NCBI GenBank assembly: GCA_016887505.1
Contig: CP069393.1
Coordinates: 744,001-808,000 of the forward strand
DNA from: Clostridia bacterium
GTDB lineage: Bacteria; Bacillota; TC1; UBA5767
DNA length: 64,000 bases
Reading direction: 5' to 3'
Shown here: positions 18,355 through 27,381 of the stretch, in pieces
How the letters are laid out: the number at the start of each line of letters is the position of its first letter
Numbering within the stretch: the first letter of the stretch is position 1
Notes under the pieces: generated by a model
What the model saw: only the letters and a program-made list of their open reading frames with translations
Database searches by the model: none
What the model was told of the DNA's origin: nothing
Made by a program: the position numbers and the translations under genes

Positions 18355-19191
18355 CTAGATTATGTAATTGCCTGTAAACACATTGTCTGCAGGTCCCGTC
18401 ATGTATACGTGATTATCTTCTTTATTCCATCGAATATGCAGATCGCCACCAGCAAGATGTACTACTGCATCTCTTTTGGATTTGTTATTTAGTACTGAGG
18501 CAACCAAGGTAGCACAGGCTCCTGTACCGCAAGCCAGTGTTTCCGATGCGCCTCTTTCCCAAACCCGCATCGCAATCTCATTTTTATCCATCACTTCTAC
18601 AAATTCCACATTGGTTTTATTGGGGAAAAATTCGTGTTTTTCCATTATTGGTCCCAATGTAGTAAGTGGAATCTCTTTGATGTCATCCACAAACAGGATG
18701 CAGTGTGGGTTACCCATAGATACGCAGGTAACTTTTTTTTCATCCCCATTTACATCTAACGTATGGTCTACAATCTGCTCCAAGTCAGAATCCACGGGAA
18801 TAATCCTACCAGCCAGTCTTGGTTCATTCATATCGACCGTTACACTGTCTATCTCATTATCTACCATATTGAGGACTGGCACCATAGTTCCGGCCAATGT
18901 TTCAACTGTCATCGTAGTTTTTCTAACCATATTCTCTTCATATACAAATTTGGCAAAGCACCGAATCCCATTGCCACACATTTCGGCTTCGCTTCCATCG
19001 GAATTGATAATCCGCATTTTAATATCTGATTCATCACTGGGGCAGGCAATAATTAAACCATCTGCTCCTACACCGAAATGCCTATCACAAATTGCAATAG
19101 ACAACTTGTCTAGCGCTATATGTGATGGTAGATTATTTTCTTTAACCATTACAAAGTCATTTCCTAGACCATGCATTTTAGTAAATTCCAT
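18355..19191 (-). CDS. dapF: Diaminopimelate epimerase
   Basis: Converts LL- to meso-diaminopimelate with two active-site cysteines and no cofactor. In 278 residues, the first cysteine is in AEMCGNGIRCFAKF (about 72) and the second in ETLACGTGACA (about 221). The N terminus MEFTKMHGLGNDFVMV is typical. First gene of a dapF-dapL operon, 9 bases apart, divergent from rqcH. Confidence 0.97.
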   Translation of the reverse strand: MEFTKMHGLGNDFVMVKENNLPSHIALDKLSIAICDRHFGVGADGLIIACPSDESDIKMRIINSDGSEAEMCGNGIRCFAKFVYEENMVRKTTMTVETLAGTMVPVLNMVDNEIDSVTVDMNEPRLAGRIIPVDSDLEQIVDHTLDVNGDEKKVTCVSMGNPHCILFVDDIKEIPLTTLGPIMEKHEFFPNKTNVEFVEVMDKNEIAMRVWERGASETLACGTGACATLVASVLNNKSKRDAVVHLAGGDLHIRWNKEDNHVYMTGPADNVFTGNYII

Positions 19192-19225
19192 CTATCTTCC
19201 CTCCACTACTATCGAATTACATCAT

Positions 19226-19234
19226 ATTATAACA
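19226..19234 (-). promoter_or_regulatory. Extended -10 promoter of dapF-dapL
   Basis: On the minus strand TGTTATAAT (extended -10, TGnTATAAT) lies 35 bases before dapF. A -35 is poor (TATACC at 17 bases), as expected for an extended -10 promoter. Confidence 0.5.
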
Positions 19235-19338
19235 GAACTACTAAGGCAGGTATAGACTCAGGCAATCTTTTCCCATAAATCTTCAACTACTATCCGCTTG
19301 CAAAACAAGCTATAATGAGACAAAGGAGTTGATATTTT

Positions 19339-21099
19339 ATGCCTACTGATGGCGTACTGCTATATGCCCTTTCGAGGGAACTTAACCAAAAACTAACGCA
19401 AGCCCGAATAGATAAGATTCACGGGCTCAATAAAATGGATGTGCTTTTACGTTTTAGAAGTGCTGGAGGAAATCACCGTCTTTTTTTATCTGCTCATCCA
19501 GTTCATGGCGGGTTATATCTAACTAGCCAAGACTATGAAACCCCAAGCACCCCTTCTTTATTTACGATGGTACTGCGAAAACATCTTTCAGGCGGTCGGT
19601 TGCTTACCGTTCGAACCCACCAAATGGACCGGATCGTCTTTTTGGATTTCGCCGCTCGAAATGATTTAGGTGACTTATGCAAGAAAACCCTAATTCTTGA
19701 GATCATGGGGAAACACTCTAACTTAATTCTTGTGGATGACAAAATGCTTATTATTGATGCCCAGAAGAAGTTCAACCATCTGGTTTCAAGATACCGCGAA
19801 GTATTGCCTAACATTCCCTATGTCTTTCCACCAGATATGGAAAAAAACAATCTGCTTGATTACAATCTAGATGATTTAACAGATGACCTTTTAGCCCAGT
19901 CTGAATTAATTGAAAAAAATGAATTTGTAGAGCTATTGCCCCGCATGTTTAATGGGCTCAGTTTAGCCACTGCCAAACGACTTCTTACGTCTTGCGGACT
20001 AGAAAAAACCAATCTTGAATATGCAGGTCGGCTCGAATACGACCGGCTAAATGATTGTCTTACCAGTTTTCGGGAGCTTCTGCTAGCACAACCAAAAGAA
20101 GGATATGTATTGTACCGTGAAGGCATTCCCAAGGATGTATCCATATTGCCAAGTAGTCTTGAAAAGTCGACCCGTACCTATCCCAGCATTTCCACTGCTC
20201 TCGATACCATGTATGGTGAGAAAAGCAACCTAGAAAAGCTACGCCAAGAGCGCCAAAAACTCACCAAAACTTTGAAACAGCGACTGAAAAAACTACAGAA
20301 AAAGTTAGAAATACATGAATCCAATATTCAGAAAGCACTAGACACAGACATTTATCGAATTAAGGGGGAATTGCTAACAGCCAATCTGCATATGGTACGC
20401 CCAGGTCTTAAAAAGATTATTGTGGAGAATTATTATGACCCTGACTATGCGAAAATGGAGATTGAGTTGAATCCAGCCCTTTCTCCCTCTGCTAATGCCA
20501 CAAAATATTTTAAGAAAGTCTCCAAGATACGAGAGGCAGCCAAAGTATCTCGTGAGATGCTCTATGATTTAAATAAGGATATTAATTACTTGGAATCCGT
20601 CTTACTGTCTCTCGATAACGTCTATACCCTATCTGATTTAGATGAGATTGAAGAAGAAGTTAGACGTATTGGCTTCATTCCTCCACAAAAAGGAAAACAA
20701 AAAAAGAAAAAAGGTAAAAGCAAACCCTTACAATATCTTTCTACAAGTGGTCTTACTATCTTAGTAGGTAAAAACAATAACCAAAATGATAGACTTACCC
20801 GTTCTGCTGAAGATGAAGATATCTGGTTACATGCTAAAAATATACCTGGTTCTCATGTTATCCTCAAGGTGGGTGATAAGGCATACGATGACCTTGCCCT
20901 TAAAGAGGCCGCCACACTCGCTGCCTACTATTCCAAGGGGCGTCAATCTTCTAAAGTGGAGATCGATTATACAGAGAAGAAAAATGTTAAAAAGCCAAAT
21001 GGCGCTAAACCAGGTATGGTCATCTATGAGACCAATAAAACATTTCTAGCCAATCCAGATGAAAATTTGGTTGAACAAATAAAAAAAATGGAAGAATGA
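19339..21099 (+). CDS. rqcH: RqcH / NFACT family ribosome quality control protein
   Basis: Binds stalled large ribosomal subunits and directs alanine tailing of nascent chains; older databases call it fibronectin-binding protein. It has 586 residues: an NFACT-N domain (GVLLYALSRELNQKL, GKHSNLILVD), helix-hairpin-helix and coiled-coil segments (about 295-430), and an NFACT-R domain (about 460-560) with GLTILVGKNNNQND and DIWLHAKNIPGSHVIL. A perfect TATAAT at 19311-19316 sits before the start, which follows AAAGGAG. It stands alone on its strand. Confidence 0.95.
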   Translation: MPTDGVLLYALSRELNQKLTQARIDKIHGLNKMDVLLRFRSAGGNHRLFLSAHPVHGGLYLTSQDYETPSTPSLFTMVLRKHLSGGRLLTVRTHQMDRIVFLDFAARNDLGDLCKKTLILEIMGKHSNLILVDDKMLIIDAQKKFNHLVSRYREVLPNIPYVFPPDMEKNNLLDYNLDDLTDDLLAQSELIEKNEFVELLPRMFNGLSLATAKRLLTSCGLEKTNLEYAGRLEYDRLNDCLTSFRELLLAQPKEGYVLYREGIPKDVSILPSSLEKSTRTYPSISTALDTMYGEKSNLEKLRQERQKLTKTLKQRLKKLQKKLEIHESNIQKALDTDIYRIKGELLTANLHMVRPGLKKIIVENYYDPDYAKMEIELNPALSPSANATKYFKKVSKIREAAKVSREMLYDLNKDINYLESVLLSLDNVYTLSDLDEIEEEVRRIGFIPPQKGKQKKKKGKSKPLQYLSTSGLTILVGKNNNQNDRLTRSAEDEDIWLHAKNIPGSHVILKVGDKAYDDLALKEAATLAAYYSKGRQSSKVEIDYTEKKNVKKPNGAKPGMVIYETNKTFLANPDENLVEQIKKMEE

Positions 21100-21172
21100 A
21101 GTTTAACTCACACAGCACGCAACAACTCTATTTGCATAAAAAACTCAACTTAAGGAAAGACTAGGTGATAAA

Positions 21173-21619
21173 ATGAACTTCAAAAAACTGCATTTTCTTG
21201 TTCCAGGATTAATAAGTGCAATCATTGTGATGATTGGTTATGTCTACATCAATGGGCTTCCCCTGATGCATATGCCTGAGCTTGATCAGGTTTCTTCCGT
21301 AGAAATCACAAGCAATAGGCTAGATATAAATTCAAGGGTTTTCACAGAAACGGAAGATCTTGAAATGGCCTTAAATGTAACGAATCTACTTTTGTACAAA
21401 CCAGGAAAGGTCCACCAACCGTATTCTTTCACTGAGCCTAGTATCAAAATGAATTTTCAACTGAAAGATGGTAGTAGTGTGCTCATAGAGGCGGATAACA
21501 CTATCGTTTCTAAGAATGGAAATAAATACCACCTTAAGGATGACTCAGGCTCCATCTTTACCAAGGTTGCAGAAGGTTTATTCTTCTTCGACGCCTTGGT
21601 TGAATTGGAAGGATATTGA
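21173..21619 (+). CDS. Hypothetical membrane-anchored protein
   Basis: 148 residues. An N-terminal hydrophobic segment (LVPGLISAIIVMIGYVYI) is followed by an external domain rich in beta strands (VSSVEITSNRLDI, SIKMNFQLKDGSSVLIEADNTIVSKNGNKYHL). There is no lipobox. I do not recognise the family; a Firmicute DUF of small exported proteins is likely. It follows rqcH by 73 bases, has AAGGAAAGACTAGGTG upstream and ends in a strong terminator, so it may be co-transcribed with rqcH. Confidence 0.65.
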   Translation: MNFKKLHFLVPGLISAIIVMIGYVYINGLPLMHMPELDQVSSVEITSNRLDINSRVFTETEDLEMALNVTNLLLYKPGKVHQPYSFTEPSIKMNFQLKDGSSVLIEADNTIVSKNGNKYHLKDDSGSIFTKVAEGLFFFDALVELEGY

Positions 21620-21637
21620 ACCAGTAAAACCAATAGC

Positions 21638-21680
21638 AAAAGAGTTGAGTTCTATTCTTAAATAGCTCAACTCTTTTTTT
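21638..21680 (+). terminator. Terminator between convergent genes
   Basis: AAAAGAGTTGAG and CTCAACTCTTTT form a perfect 12-base stem followed by T-run on the plus strand. The A-run on the left is short, so it mainly serves the plus-strand gene but could also act on the converging operon. Confidence 0.88.
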
Positions 21681-21713
21681 CTACTTATTCTATCCCATGT
21701 AGGTAGATCATCC

Positions 21714-22574
21714 TTAGGATTTAAGTCTTTGGGCAAAAGCACCAAAACCTAATTCTTTGAAGAATTCGGGATCATATACTGGTGGCAATTGTTTGTTTAC
21801 CACTGCTTCTACCATGGATTCTTTAAATGGTATCCGAAGCGCAATATCTAATTCGTTATTCTGGCAATAGGCTTCTATCTCCTTAGCACCATTGGCAGAT
21901 AAATCAGATTTATTTAGAACGACCAAGGTATCAATATCAAAACTTGTCACCAATTCGTGCACTCTTTTTAAATCATGTAGGCCGGATATGGTGGGTTCTA
22001 TAACAATAACTACTTTAGAGACGCCTGTTATAGAAGAAATGACATTGCAGGCAATCCCCGGTGAACCATCAATGAGAATCCAATCTCGCATATTTTTTTG
22101 AGCCAGTTCTTTCGCTTTTTTACGCACTTCGGCAACTAGTCTACCCGATGTTTCTTCACCCGGAATCAATCTAGCTCTTGCCATTTCACCTTGCTTGGTC
22201 ACGCTGGTAAAGATTTTACCCACGGTATAATCCTGTAGACTTATAGCATCCACTGGACACACATATTCACAAACACCGCAACCTTCACATTTGGTTAGTT
22301 TGAATTCAATATCGTCCGTAATAGCACCAAAATTACAACTATTAGCACATTTGCCGCATTGTATGCATTTATCTGCATCTAATACAGGTCTTTGCAAGCC
22401 AATAAAGTTCTCAGCTTCAATATCCGTTTCCGTTAACAGAATATGCAAATCTGGTGCGTCTACATCACAATCAGCCAAAACTAGACTATCGAAGTAGGGT
22501 ATCAAGGAAGCGACAATGGAGGTCTTGCCTGTTCCTCCTTTTCCAGAGACTACGGCAATTTCTTTTGCTGCCAT
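21714..22574 (-). CDS. MinD/Mrp-family ATPase with an inserted 2x[4Fe-4S] ferredoxin domain
   Basis: 286 residues. Deviant Walker A GKGGTGKTS at about 11, then an inserted ferredoxin domain at about 60-110 (CIQCGKCANSCNFGAI and CEGCGVCEYVCPVDAI), then DGSPGIACNV and later P-loop ATPase motifs. Proteins of this type are paired in the Desulfovibrio orange-protein (ORP) locus and are thought to load or transfer metal clusters. It overlaps the preceding paralogue by one base (TAATG). Last gene of the four-gene cluster. Confidence 0.88.
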   Translation of the reverse strand: MAAKEIAVVSGKGGTGKTSIVASLIPYFDSLVLADCDVDAPDLHILLTETDIEAENFIGLQRPVLDADKCIQCGKCANSCNFGAITDDIEFKLTKCEGCGVCEYVCPVDAISLQDYTVGKIFTSVTKQGEMARARLIPGEETSGRLVAEVRKKAKELAQKNMRDWILIDGSPGIACNVISSITGVSKVVIVIEPTISGLHDLKRVHELVTSFDIDTLVVLNKSDLSANGAKEIEAYCQNNELDIALRIPFKESMVEAVVNKQLPPVYDPEFFKELGFGAFAQRLKS

Positions 22575-23416
22575 TACACTACCTCCTTTTGGCTCATTAC
22601 TTGCTTTAGAATTCCTTCAATTATGCTTTTGTATTCATCATCTACTTGTGAGATAAGGTTTCCACCTGCATATTTCCTCGCGTATTCCTTCTTGAAGGGT
22701 ATTCTTCCCAATATCTGGATATCTTCTGATTCACAATATTGATAAATATCTTTGTCTCCCAGTCCGTCCTTATTGACAACAACACCCATGGCTATCCCTA
22801 AATCCCGCAGTAGTTCCACAACCATCTTCATATCAGATACTCCGAAGGGAGTAGGCTCAGCAACTAGGATTGCAAAGTCTGCGCTATCGATGGCTGCTAC
22901 CGTACTGCAAGCCGTACCTGGAGGACAATCAATCAAAACCAAATCATCATCCATCGTGATTTCTCGAAGTCTTTCAATAATGGGTACCCCAGATATTTCA
23001 CCTACGGTTAACTCCCCGTAATGCATTTCGTGTCCCGTTATGGTATGTCCTGAATAGACCATGCCAATAGATCTTTCTTTATAGCGTATTGCATCGTTGG
23101 GACAAACCATCTGGCATCCACCACAATCGTGGCATAGCTCTTTAAAAACCAAAACACTTTTTTTGGCAGGTAAAATGGCATTGAAGCGACAAAAATCTCC
23201 ACACGCACCACATAAATCACATAATGATTCATCCACTATGGGATACCTTTTTTTAATAGCCTCTGTCTTTTGAATCTGAGGTTTTAAGAATAGGTGGCTA
23301 TTCGGTTCCTCTACATCTGTATCGATCAGCACACCAGAATCGCTAACAGACAGCAGATTGGTGGCAACTGTTGTTTTGCCAGTACCACCTTTTCCACTTA
23401 GGATTGCTATTTTCAT
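22574..23416 (-). CDS. MinD/Mrp-family ATPase with an inserted ferredoxin domain, paralogue 2
   Basis: 280 residues. Walker A GKGGTGKTT at about 8; inserted ferredoxin domain with CDLCGACGDFCRFNAI and CHDCGGCQMVCPNDAI; Walker B-like VLIDCPPGTACSTVAA. It is a diverged paralogue of the next gene and the two probably form a heterodimer. It lies 6 bases after the NifX-like gene in one operon. Role in cluster assembly is inferred from the family. Confidence 0.88.
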   Translation of the reverse strand: MKIAILSGKGGTGKTTVATNLLSVSDSGVLIDTDVEEPNSHLFLKPQIQKTEAIKKRYPIVDESLCDLCGACGDFCRFNAILPAKKSVLVFKELCHDCGGCQMVCPNDAIRYKERSIGMVYSGHTITGHEMHYGELTVGEISGVPIIERLREITMDDDLVLIDCPPGTACSTVAAIDSADFAILVAEPTPFGVSDMKMVVELLRDLGIAMGVVVNKDGLGDKDIYQYCESEDIQILGRIPFKKEYARKYAGGNLISQVDDEYKSIIEGILKQVMSQKEVV

Positions 23417-23422
23417 ATTCTT

Positions 23423-23794
23423 TTAAGCCTTATACATTCCATGTTTACTAGCTGTAGTACTAGTATCAATCTTACTCAACTTACCATTTTTATAGTCTTC
23501 AATGATTTCACGTACTGACTTTTGTTCTGTGTAGCGATAAGCTGTGATTTCAAATGCCTTGATTGCGTCCATTGCTTTGGGGCCCAATTCCGGTACTAGT
23601 ACCACATCAACCCCATTTTCATTTAACAGTCTAACAGCAGTTCCACCTGCCCCACCTGACTCAAATTTTGCTTTATTTTCGATACTTTGAGGCATATTCT
23701 TTTCTTCGTCAAATAGCACAAAATATTCAGCTCTGCCAAATCTTTCTTCAACGGTGGAATCCAATCCAGGTTGTTTTGCACATACTGCTAACAT
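23423..23794 (-). CDS. NifX/NifB-type iron-molybdenum cluster-binding protein, orange-protein-like
   Basis: 123 residues of the dinitrogenase Fe-Mo cofactor biosynthesis fold: ERFGRAEYFVLFD, GGAGGTAVRLLNENGVDVVLVPELGPKAMDAIKA. Orange protein of Desulfovibrio belongs to this family and holds a Mo-Cu sulfide cluster; NifX carries FeMo-co precursors. No nitrogenase gene is present, so an ORP-like role is more likely. It lies between the fusion regulator and the ATPases. Confidence 0.85.
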   Translation of the reverse strand: MLAVCAKQPGLDSTVEERFGRAEYFVLFDEEKNMPQSIENKAKFESGGAGGTAVRLLNENGVDVVLVPELGPKAMDAIKAFEITAYRYTEQKSVREIIEDYKNGKLSKIDTSTTASKHGMYKA

Positions 23795-23803
23795 ATTATC
23801 CTC

Positions 23804-24478
23804 CTATTCGTGGTGGTGATCACAAGGTGTTCCCTTGGATACCAATTCTCCACCAACATACTCCGCCAATGTTTCATCAATTTTTCCACTTGCACCTAAA
23901 ATTACATCAATATTTTGATCTTTAAACAAACGAATAGCCATTTGACCCATACCACCTGTTATGATGACATCCACTTCATGTTCCCCCAAAAAATTCGGCA
24001 AAACACCAGGTGCATGTGGGGGAGGTGTCAAACTCTTTTGGTCAACAATGTTGTTGCCCTCCATATCATACACTGCGAATGACTTACAATGGCCAAAATG
24101 CTCATCCACTGTAATACCATCCGTTGTAGGCATAGCAATTCTTATTACATCTTTCGATCTCTTATCCATTTTGTTTTCTCCTTTTAATTGTATATTTTTA
24201 ATTTCATTATTAATGGCAATACTTTTATTCTCCAACAATGCTTCCACAATCTTAAACCGTGCGGATACAAGCAAGCGCTGCACTGTGCCTCTTGAGATTT
24301 TCATTTCTTCGCTGGCTTGTATTTGGCTTAAGCCTTCATAATCTACCAAACGCATGGATTCAAATTCGTCTAAACGCAAAGTCACTTCTTCAGGATTTTG
24401 ATCCTGAAATCCTTTCGGCATATAGTACTTTCCACTTATCAGCCTCCTACAGGCTCTCTTCTTGGTTGGTTTGCTCAT
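23804..24478 (-). CDS. DUF134 DNA-binding domain fused to a NifX-like cluster-binding domain
   Basis: 224 residues. The N-terminal DUF134 helix-turn-helix (about 1-95) has CRRLISGKYYMPKG, LRLDEFESMRLVDYEGLSQIQASEEMKISRGTVQRLL. The C-terminal NifX-like domain (about 110-215) has IAMPTTDGITVDEHFGHCKSFAVYD and VIITGGMGQMAIRLFKDQNIDVILGA. The tail CDHHHE could bind metal. The architecture suggests a regulator that senses a metal cluster or its supply. It is the first gene of its operon, behind two palindromes, so autoregulation is likely. Start has GGAGGAAAG directly upstream. Confidence 0.87.
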   Translation of the reverse strand: MSKPTKKRACRRLISGKYYMPKGFQDQNPEEVTLRLDEFESMRLVDYEGLSQIQASEEMKISRGTVQRLLVSARFKIVEALLENKSIAINNEIKNIQLKGENKMDKRSKDVIRIAMPTTDGITVDEHFGHCKSFAVYDMEGNNIVDQKSLTPPPHAPGVLPNFLGEHEVDVIITGGMGQMAIRLFKDQNIDVILGASGKIDETLAEYVGGELVSKGTPCDHHHE

Positions 24479-24491
24479 CTTTCCTCCGTAT

Positions 24492-24505
24492 TGTGCATAT
24501 GCACA
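24492..24505. promoter_or_regulatory. Palindromic operator 1 at the DUF134-NifX promoter
   Basis: TGTGCATATGCACA is a perfect 14-base palindrome. It sits at the predicted transcription start, between the -10 (24511-24516) and the ribosome binding site of the fusion regulator. It shares the core TGCATATGCA with a second site 66 bases away. Confidence 0.65.
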
Positions 24506-24510
24506 TTCAT

Positions 24511-24539
24511 AGTGTATACTCCTTCCGAACTTGTGTCAA
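24511..24539 (-). promoter_or_regulatory. Promoter of the orange-protein-like operon
   Basis: Minus strand: TTGACA (24534-24539) and TACACT (24511-24516), 17 bases apart. Operator 1 lies just downstream and operator 2 (24560-24569) just upstream of the -35. Confidence 0.65.
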
Positions 24540-24559
24540 TGCTATTTCCAATATTTTTG

Positions 24560-24569
24560 TGCATATGCA
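24560..24569. promoter_or_regulatory. Palindromic operator 2 upstream of the same promoter
   Basis: TGCATATGCA, flanked as GTGCATATGCAA, repeats the core of operator 1. The centres are 66 bases apart, about six helical turns, which would allow looping between two bound dimers. Confidence 0.6.
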
Positions 24570-24587
24570 AATTTATTTAATCTTATA

Positions 24588-24619
24588 AAAAAGACTGTCC
24601 TTCCTGCTGGACAGTCTTT
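24588..24619 (-). terminator. Terminator of the molybdoenzyme operon
   Basis: Minus strand: AAGACTGTCC pairs with GGACAGTCTT around an 8-base loop, followed by TTTT. It begins 24 bases after the stop of the large subunit. Confidence 0.88.
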
Positions 24620-24642
24620 CCTGTAACTTATTTATTCTTATT

Positions 24643-26931
24643 CTATTCTTGATTACTTTTCAGTTTCAAAGCCTTGAACATCTTCTCGGGGGTTACTGGT
24701 AATTCCCTAAACCAAATACCAGTCGCTTTATAGATGGCGTGGATTACGGCTGGTGCTGCTGCATTGATGACTACCTCACCGATTGACTTCGCACCAAAAG
24801 GACCACTGGGCTCATAACTATCTGCGAATTCTACATTAATTTTAGGTGCTTCCTTTTTGCAAGGAAGCTTATAGGTCATAAAGCTATCGTTTAGCTCATC
24901 ACCACTTTGAGAATAATTAATTTCTTCAAATAAAGCCATACCAATGCCTTGCAGGACGCCGCCTTGGGTCTGTACTGTAGCCAAATTGGGATTAATAGGC
25001 GTTCCGCAATCTACCACAGCATTAAACTCATTTACCTTTATCTTACCCGTTTCAAGATCGACCTCTACTTTGGCAAATCCAGATTTATAGGGTGGCGCTT
25101 CTTTTGCACATTTATGACTTCTAGTTACGCTTATTTGTTCTGAGTTGAGTTCATAGCTTAGGTGGTTTAAATCAATCTCATTATCTGCACCAGTAAATAC
25201 GCCTTCCCTATAGGAAATTTCCTCCAGGTCTAGCTTCCATAGCTTAGCGACTTCTTCTTTAAGACGTTTTATCATATCAGCAGCTGCTTTTACTACTGCC
25301 GTTCCCGTTACGTAGGTAGTACTAGAAGCATAAGACCCGTCGTCATACGGAGATACATCGGTATCAGCAGAATTTACCACGATAGATTCATAGGGAACTT
25401 CCAAGGCATCCGCGGCCATCTGTGCCAAGATGGTATCACATCCGGTTCCCATATCGGCAGAACCGATTAACAGTGTGAAAAATCCATCACTATTTAATTT
25501 TAGTGTCGCACCGCCAGAGTCAAGATTGATGATTCCAGAGCCTTGAATGGATAAGGCTAAACCAGTTCCTTCAGCCTTGTTGCTGCTAGTCTTTCCAGAT
25601 TCTGAGTTTTTCCAATTGCTCATTTCTGCACCGCGTTTTAGGCAGTAGTCTAATTTACAACTATCTTGTCTCATAACTGCCGCATCATAAATGTGGTCGT
25701 GTCCGATTCTTAATACCTCACCCTCGCGAATAATATTTCTATTTCTTAATTCAACAGGATCAATATTTAGTATTTCAGCTAACTCATTAACGATACATTC
25801 AACCGCAAAGGTATTTTGAGTTTTTCCATATCCCCGAAAGGCACCCGAAGATACTCTATTCGTATACAGTGCTTTGCCATCATATCGGTAGCCTTCTACC
25901 TTGTTGTACAAGGCCATACATTTTTCTGCACCCGCTTCGAGTACAGTCCAGCAATGTTCCCCATAGGCACCAGCATCCGATCTTGCCTTCATATCAAAGC
26001 ACTTAATAATTCCATCCTTGGTAGCCCCCACCGTTAATTCAAACCAAAATGGATGTCGTCTAGTTGCAGCCAAAAATACTTCATTACGGCTAAAATATAT
26101 TTTTGCCGGTCTCCCGGTCTTTAAGGTCACTAGGCTAGGATAAAATTCTGCCCCAGATGTCTGTTTACAGCCAAATCCTCCACCAATCCTGGGTTTTATT
26201 ACTCGGACCTTATGCATTGGGATATTGAGTGCAGTTGCAACCTGTCTTCGAACATGAAATGGAACTTGTGTAGAAGCAACTACAACAAGTCTGCCCACAT
26301 GATCTAGATAAGTATATGCTGTTAAGGGTTCCATCATGGCTGGATGCGTTGCCTGGGTCCTGTACTCCCTCGTTATGACAACGTCAGACTCTTTGAGTCC
26401 TTTTTCATAATCTCCAATGTTCACTTTCAAAGAGCCTGCCACGTTTTCTTTGGGTCTAAAGCCAAAGTCAAAATGAGCAAAGCAGTCTTCTTCCTGGTGT
26501 ACAACCGCCTTATTTCCTTCTGCTTCCATAAAATCAAGAACCGGTTCAAGTACTTCATACTCAACTTCAATTTTTGCCATGGCTTCCACAGCATGTCTTT
26601 GGGTATCTGCAGCGACGATGGCTACATCGTCGCCTTTGAAACGAACGTATTCATCTAGAATCTTCCAATCCTGCGGAGAAGGCTCTGGGTAAGTTTGCCC
26701 AGCCCTGGTGATGGGCTTGGCTGCAATATCTTTATAGGTCAGGATGCAGGCCACGCCCGGCATCTTCAGCGCTTCTTGTGTATCAATTTTCTTAATTCTT
26801 GCATAGTGATGCTCACTATGCATTATCTTGACTACTAATGCATCCGGCGATGCTATATCGTCTGTATAAATGGGAGAACCTGTTACAATTCTTAGTCCAT
26901 CTTGCTTATCTATTCTTTCATTGACCGCCAT
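24643..26931 (-). CDS. Xanthine-dehydrogenase-family molybdopterin-binding subunit
   Basis: Catalytic subunit of a three-subunit molybdenum hydroxylase. It has 762 residues: an aldehyde oxidase/xanthine dehydrogenase a/b hammerhead domain (RIVTGSPIYTDDI, MPGVACILTYKDI) followed by the large Moco domain with RIGGGFGCKQ, FRGYGKTQ, GSADMGTGCDTI and, near the C terminus, GPFGAKSIGEVVINAAAPA whose glutamate is the likely catalytic base. The substrate cannot be told from sequence: xanthine, hypoxanthine, nicotinate and other heterocycles are possible. It follows the ferredoxin subunit without a gap. Confidence 0.9.
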   Translation of the reverse strand: MAVNERIDKQDGLRIVTGSPIYTDDIASPDALVVKIMHSEHHYARIKKIDTQEALKMPGVACILTYKDIAAKPITRAGQTYPEPSPQDWKILDEYVRFKGDDVAIVAADTQRHAVEAMAKIEVEYEVLEPVLDFMEAEGNKAVVHQEEDCFAHFDFGFRPKENVAGSLKVNIGDYEKGLKESDVVITREYRTQATHPAMMEPLTAYTYLDHVGRLVVVASTQVPFHVRRQVATALNIPMHKVRVIKPRIGGGFGCKQTSGAEFYPSLVTLKTGRPAKIYFSRNEVFLAATRRHPFWFELTVGATKDGIIKCFDMKARSDAGAYGEHCWTVLEAGAEKCMALYNKVEGYRYDGKALYTNRVSSGAFRGYGKTQNTFAVECIVNELAEILNIDPVELRNRNIIREGEVLRIGHDHIYDAAVMRQDSCKLDYCLKRGAEMSNWKNSESGKTSSNKAEGTGLALSIQGSGIINLDSGGATLKLNSDGFFTLLIGSADMGTGCDTILAQMAADALEVPYESIVVNSADTDVSPYDDGSYASSTTYVTGTAVVKAAADMIKRLKEEVAKLWKLDLEEISYREGVFTGADNEIDLNHLSYELNSEQISVTRSHKCAKEAPPYKSGFAKVEVDLETGKIKVNEFNAVVDCGTPINPNLATVQTQGGVLQGIGMALFEEINYSQSGDELNDSFMTYKLPCKKEAPKINVEFADSYEPSGPFGAKSIGEVVINAAAPAVIHAIYKATGIWFRELPVTPEKMFKALKLKSNQE

Positions 26932-27381
26932 TTACTCCACCCCCAGATATTTCTTAATGCCATTTAGTTGAGCCACATAGCCGGTACAACGACATAGGTT
27001 TCCGTTGGTGTAATGCTTGATGTCTTCTTCAGTAGGGTTTGCATTTTCCCTTTTCAGGGCAATCGTAGTAAGAATCAGGGAAGGAGTGCAAAATCCGCAC
27101 TGGTCGCCACCTTCTTTGATGATTAAAGAACCTAACTTAATGGCTTCTTCTCGTTCACCTTCCAAGGTTGTTACCTTTTTCCCATTGGCGCGAAAACTTA
27201 AATAGCTGCATGAAAGAATCGGTTTTCCCTCCAACAGGACCGTGCAAGCACCACATGAGCTTTTATCACAACCCCTTTTGATACTTTTATAGCCAGCTGA
27301 GCGTAGGGTATCAGAGAGATATTCATCTGGTTCTACATTAAATGCTTTTTCCTGTCCATTAATAATCATACTAATCTGCAT
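26932..27381 (-). CDS. [2Fe-2S] subunit of the molybdenum hydroxylase
   Basis: 149 residues from ATG 27381, 6 bases after AAGGAGG; an adjacent GTG gives one more residue. The plant-type ferredoxin domain has CDKSSCGACTVLLEGKPILSC and the all-alpha second cluster domain has CGFCTPSLI and CRCTGY. It passes electrons from Moco to FAD. It overlaps the FAD subunit by 11 bases. Confidence 0.93.
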   Translation of the reverse strand: MQISMIINGQEKAFNVEPDEYLSDTLRSAGYKSIKRGCDKSSCGACTVLLEGKPILSCSYLSFRANGKKVTTLEGEREEAIKLGSLIIKEGGDQCGFCTPSLILTTIALKRENANPTEEDIKHYTNGNLCRCTGYVAQLNGIKKYLGVE

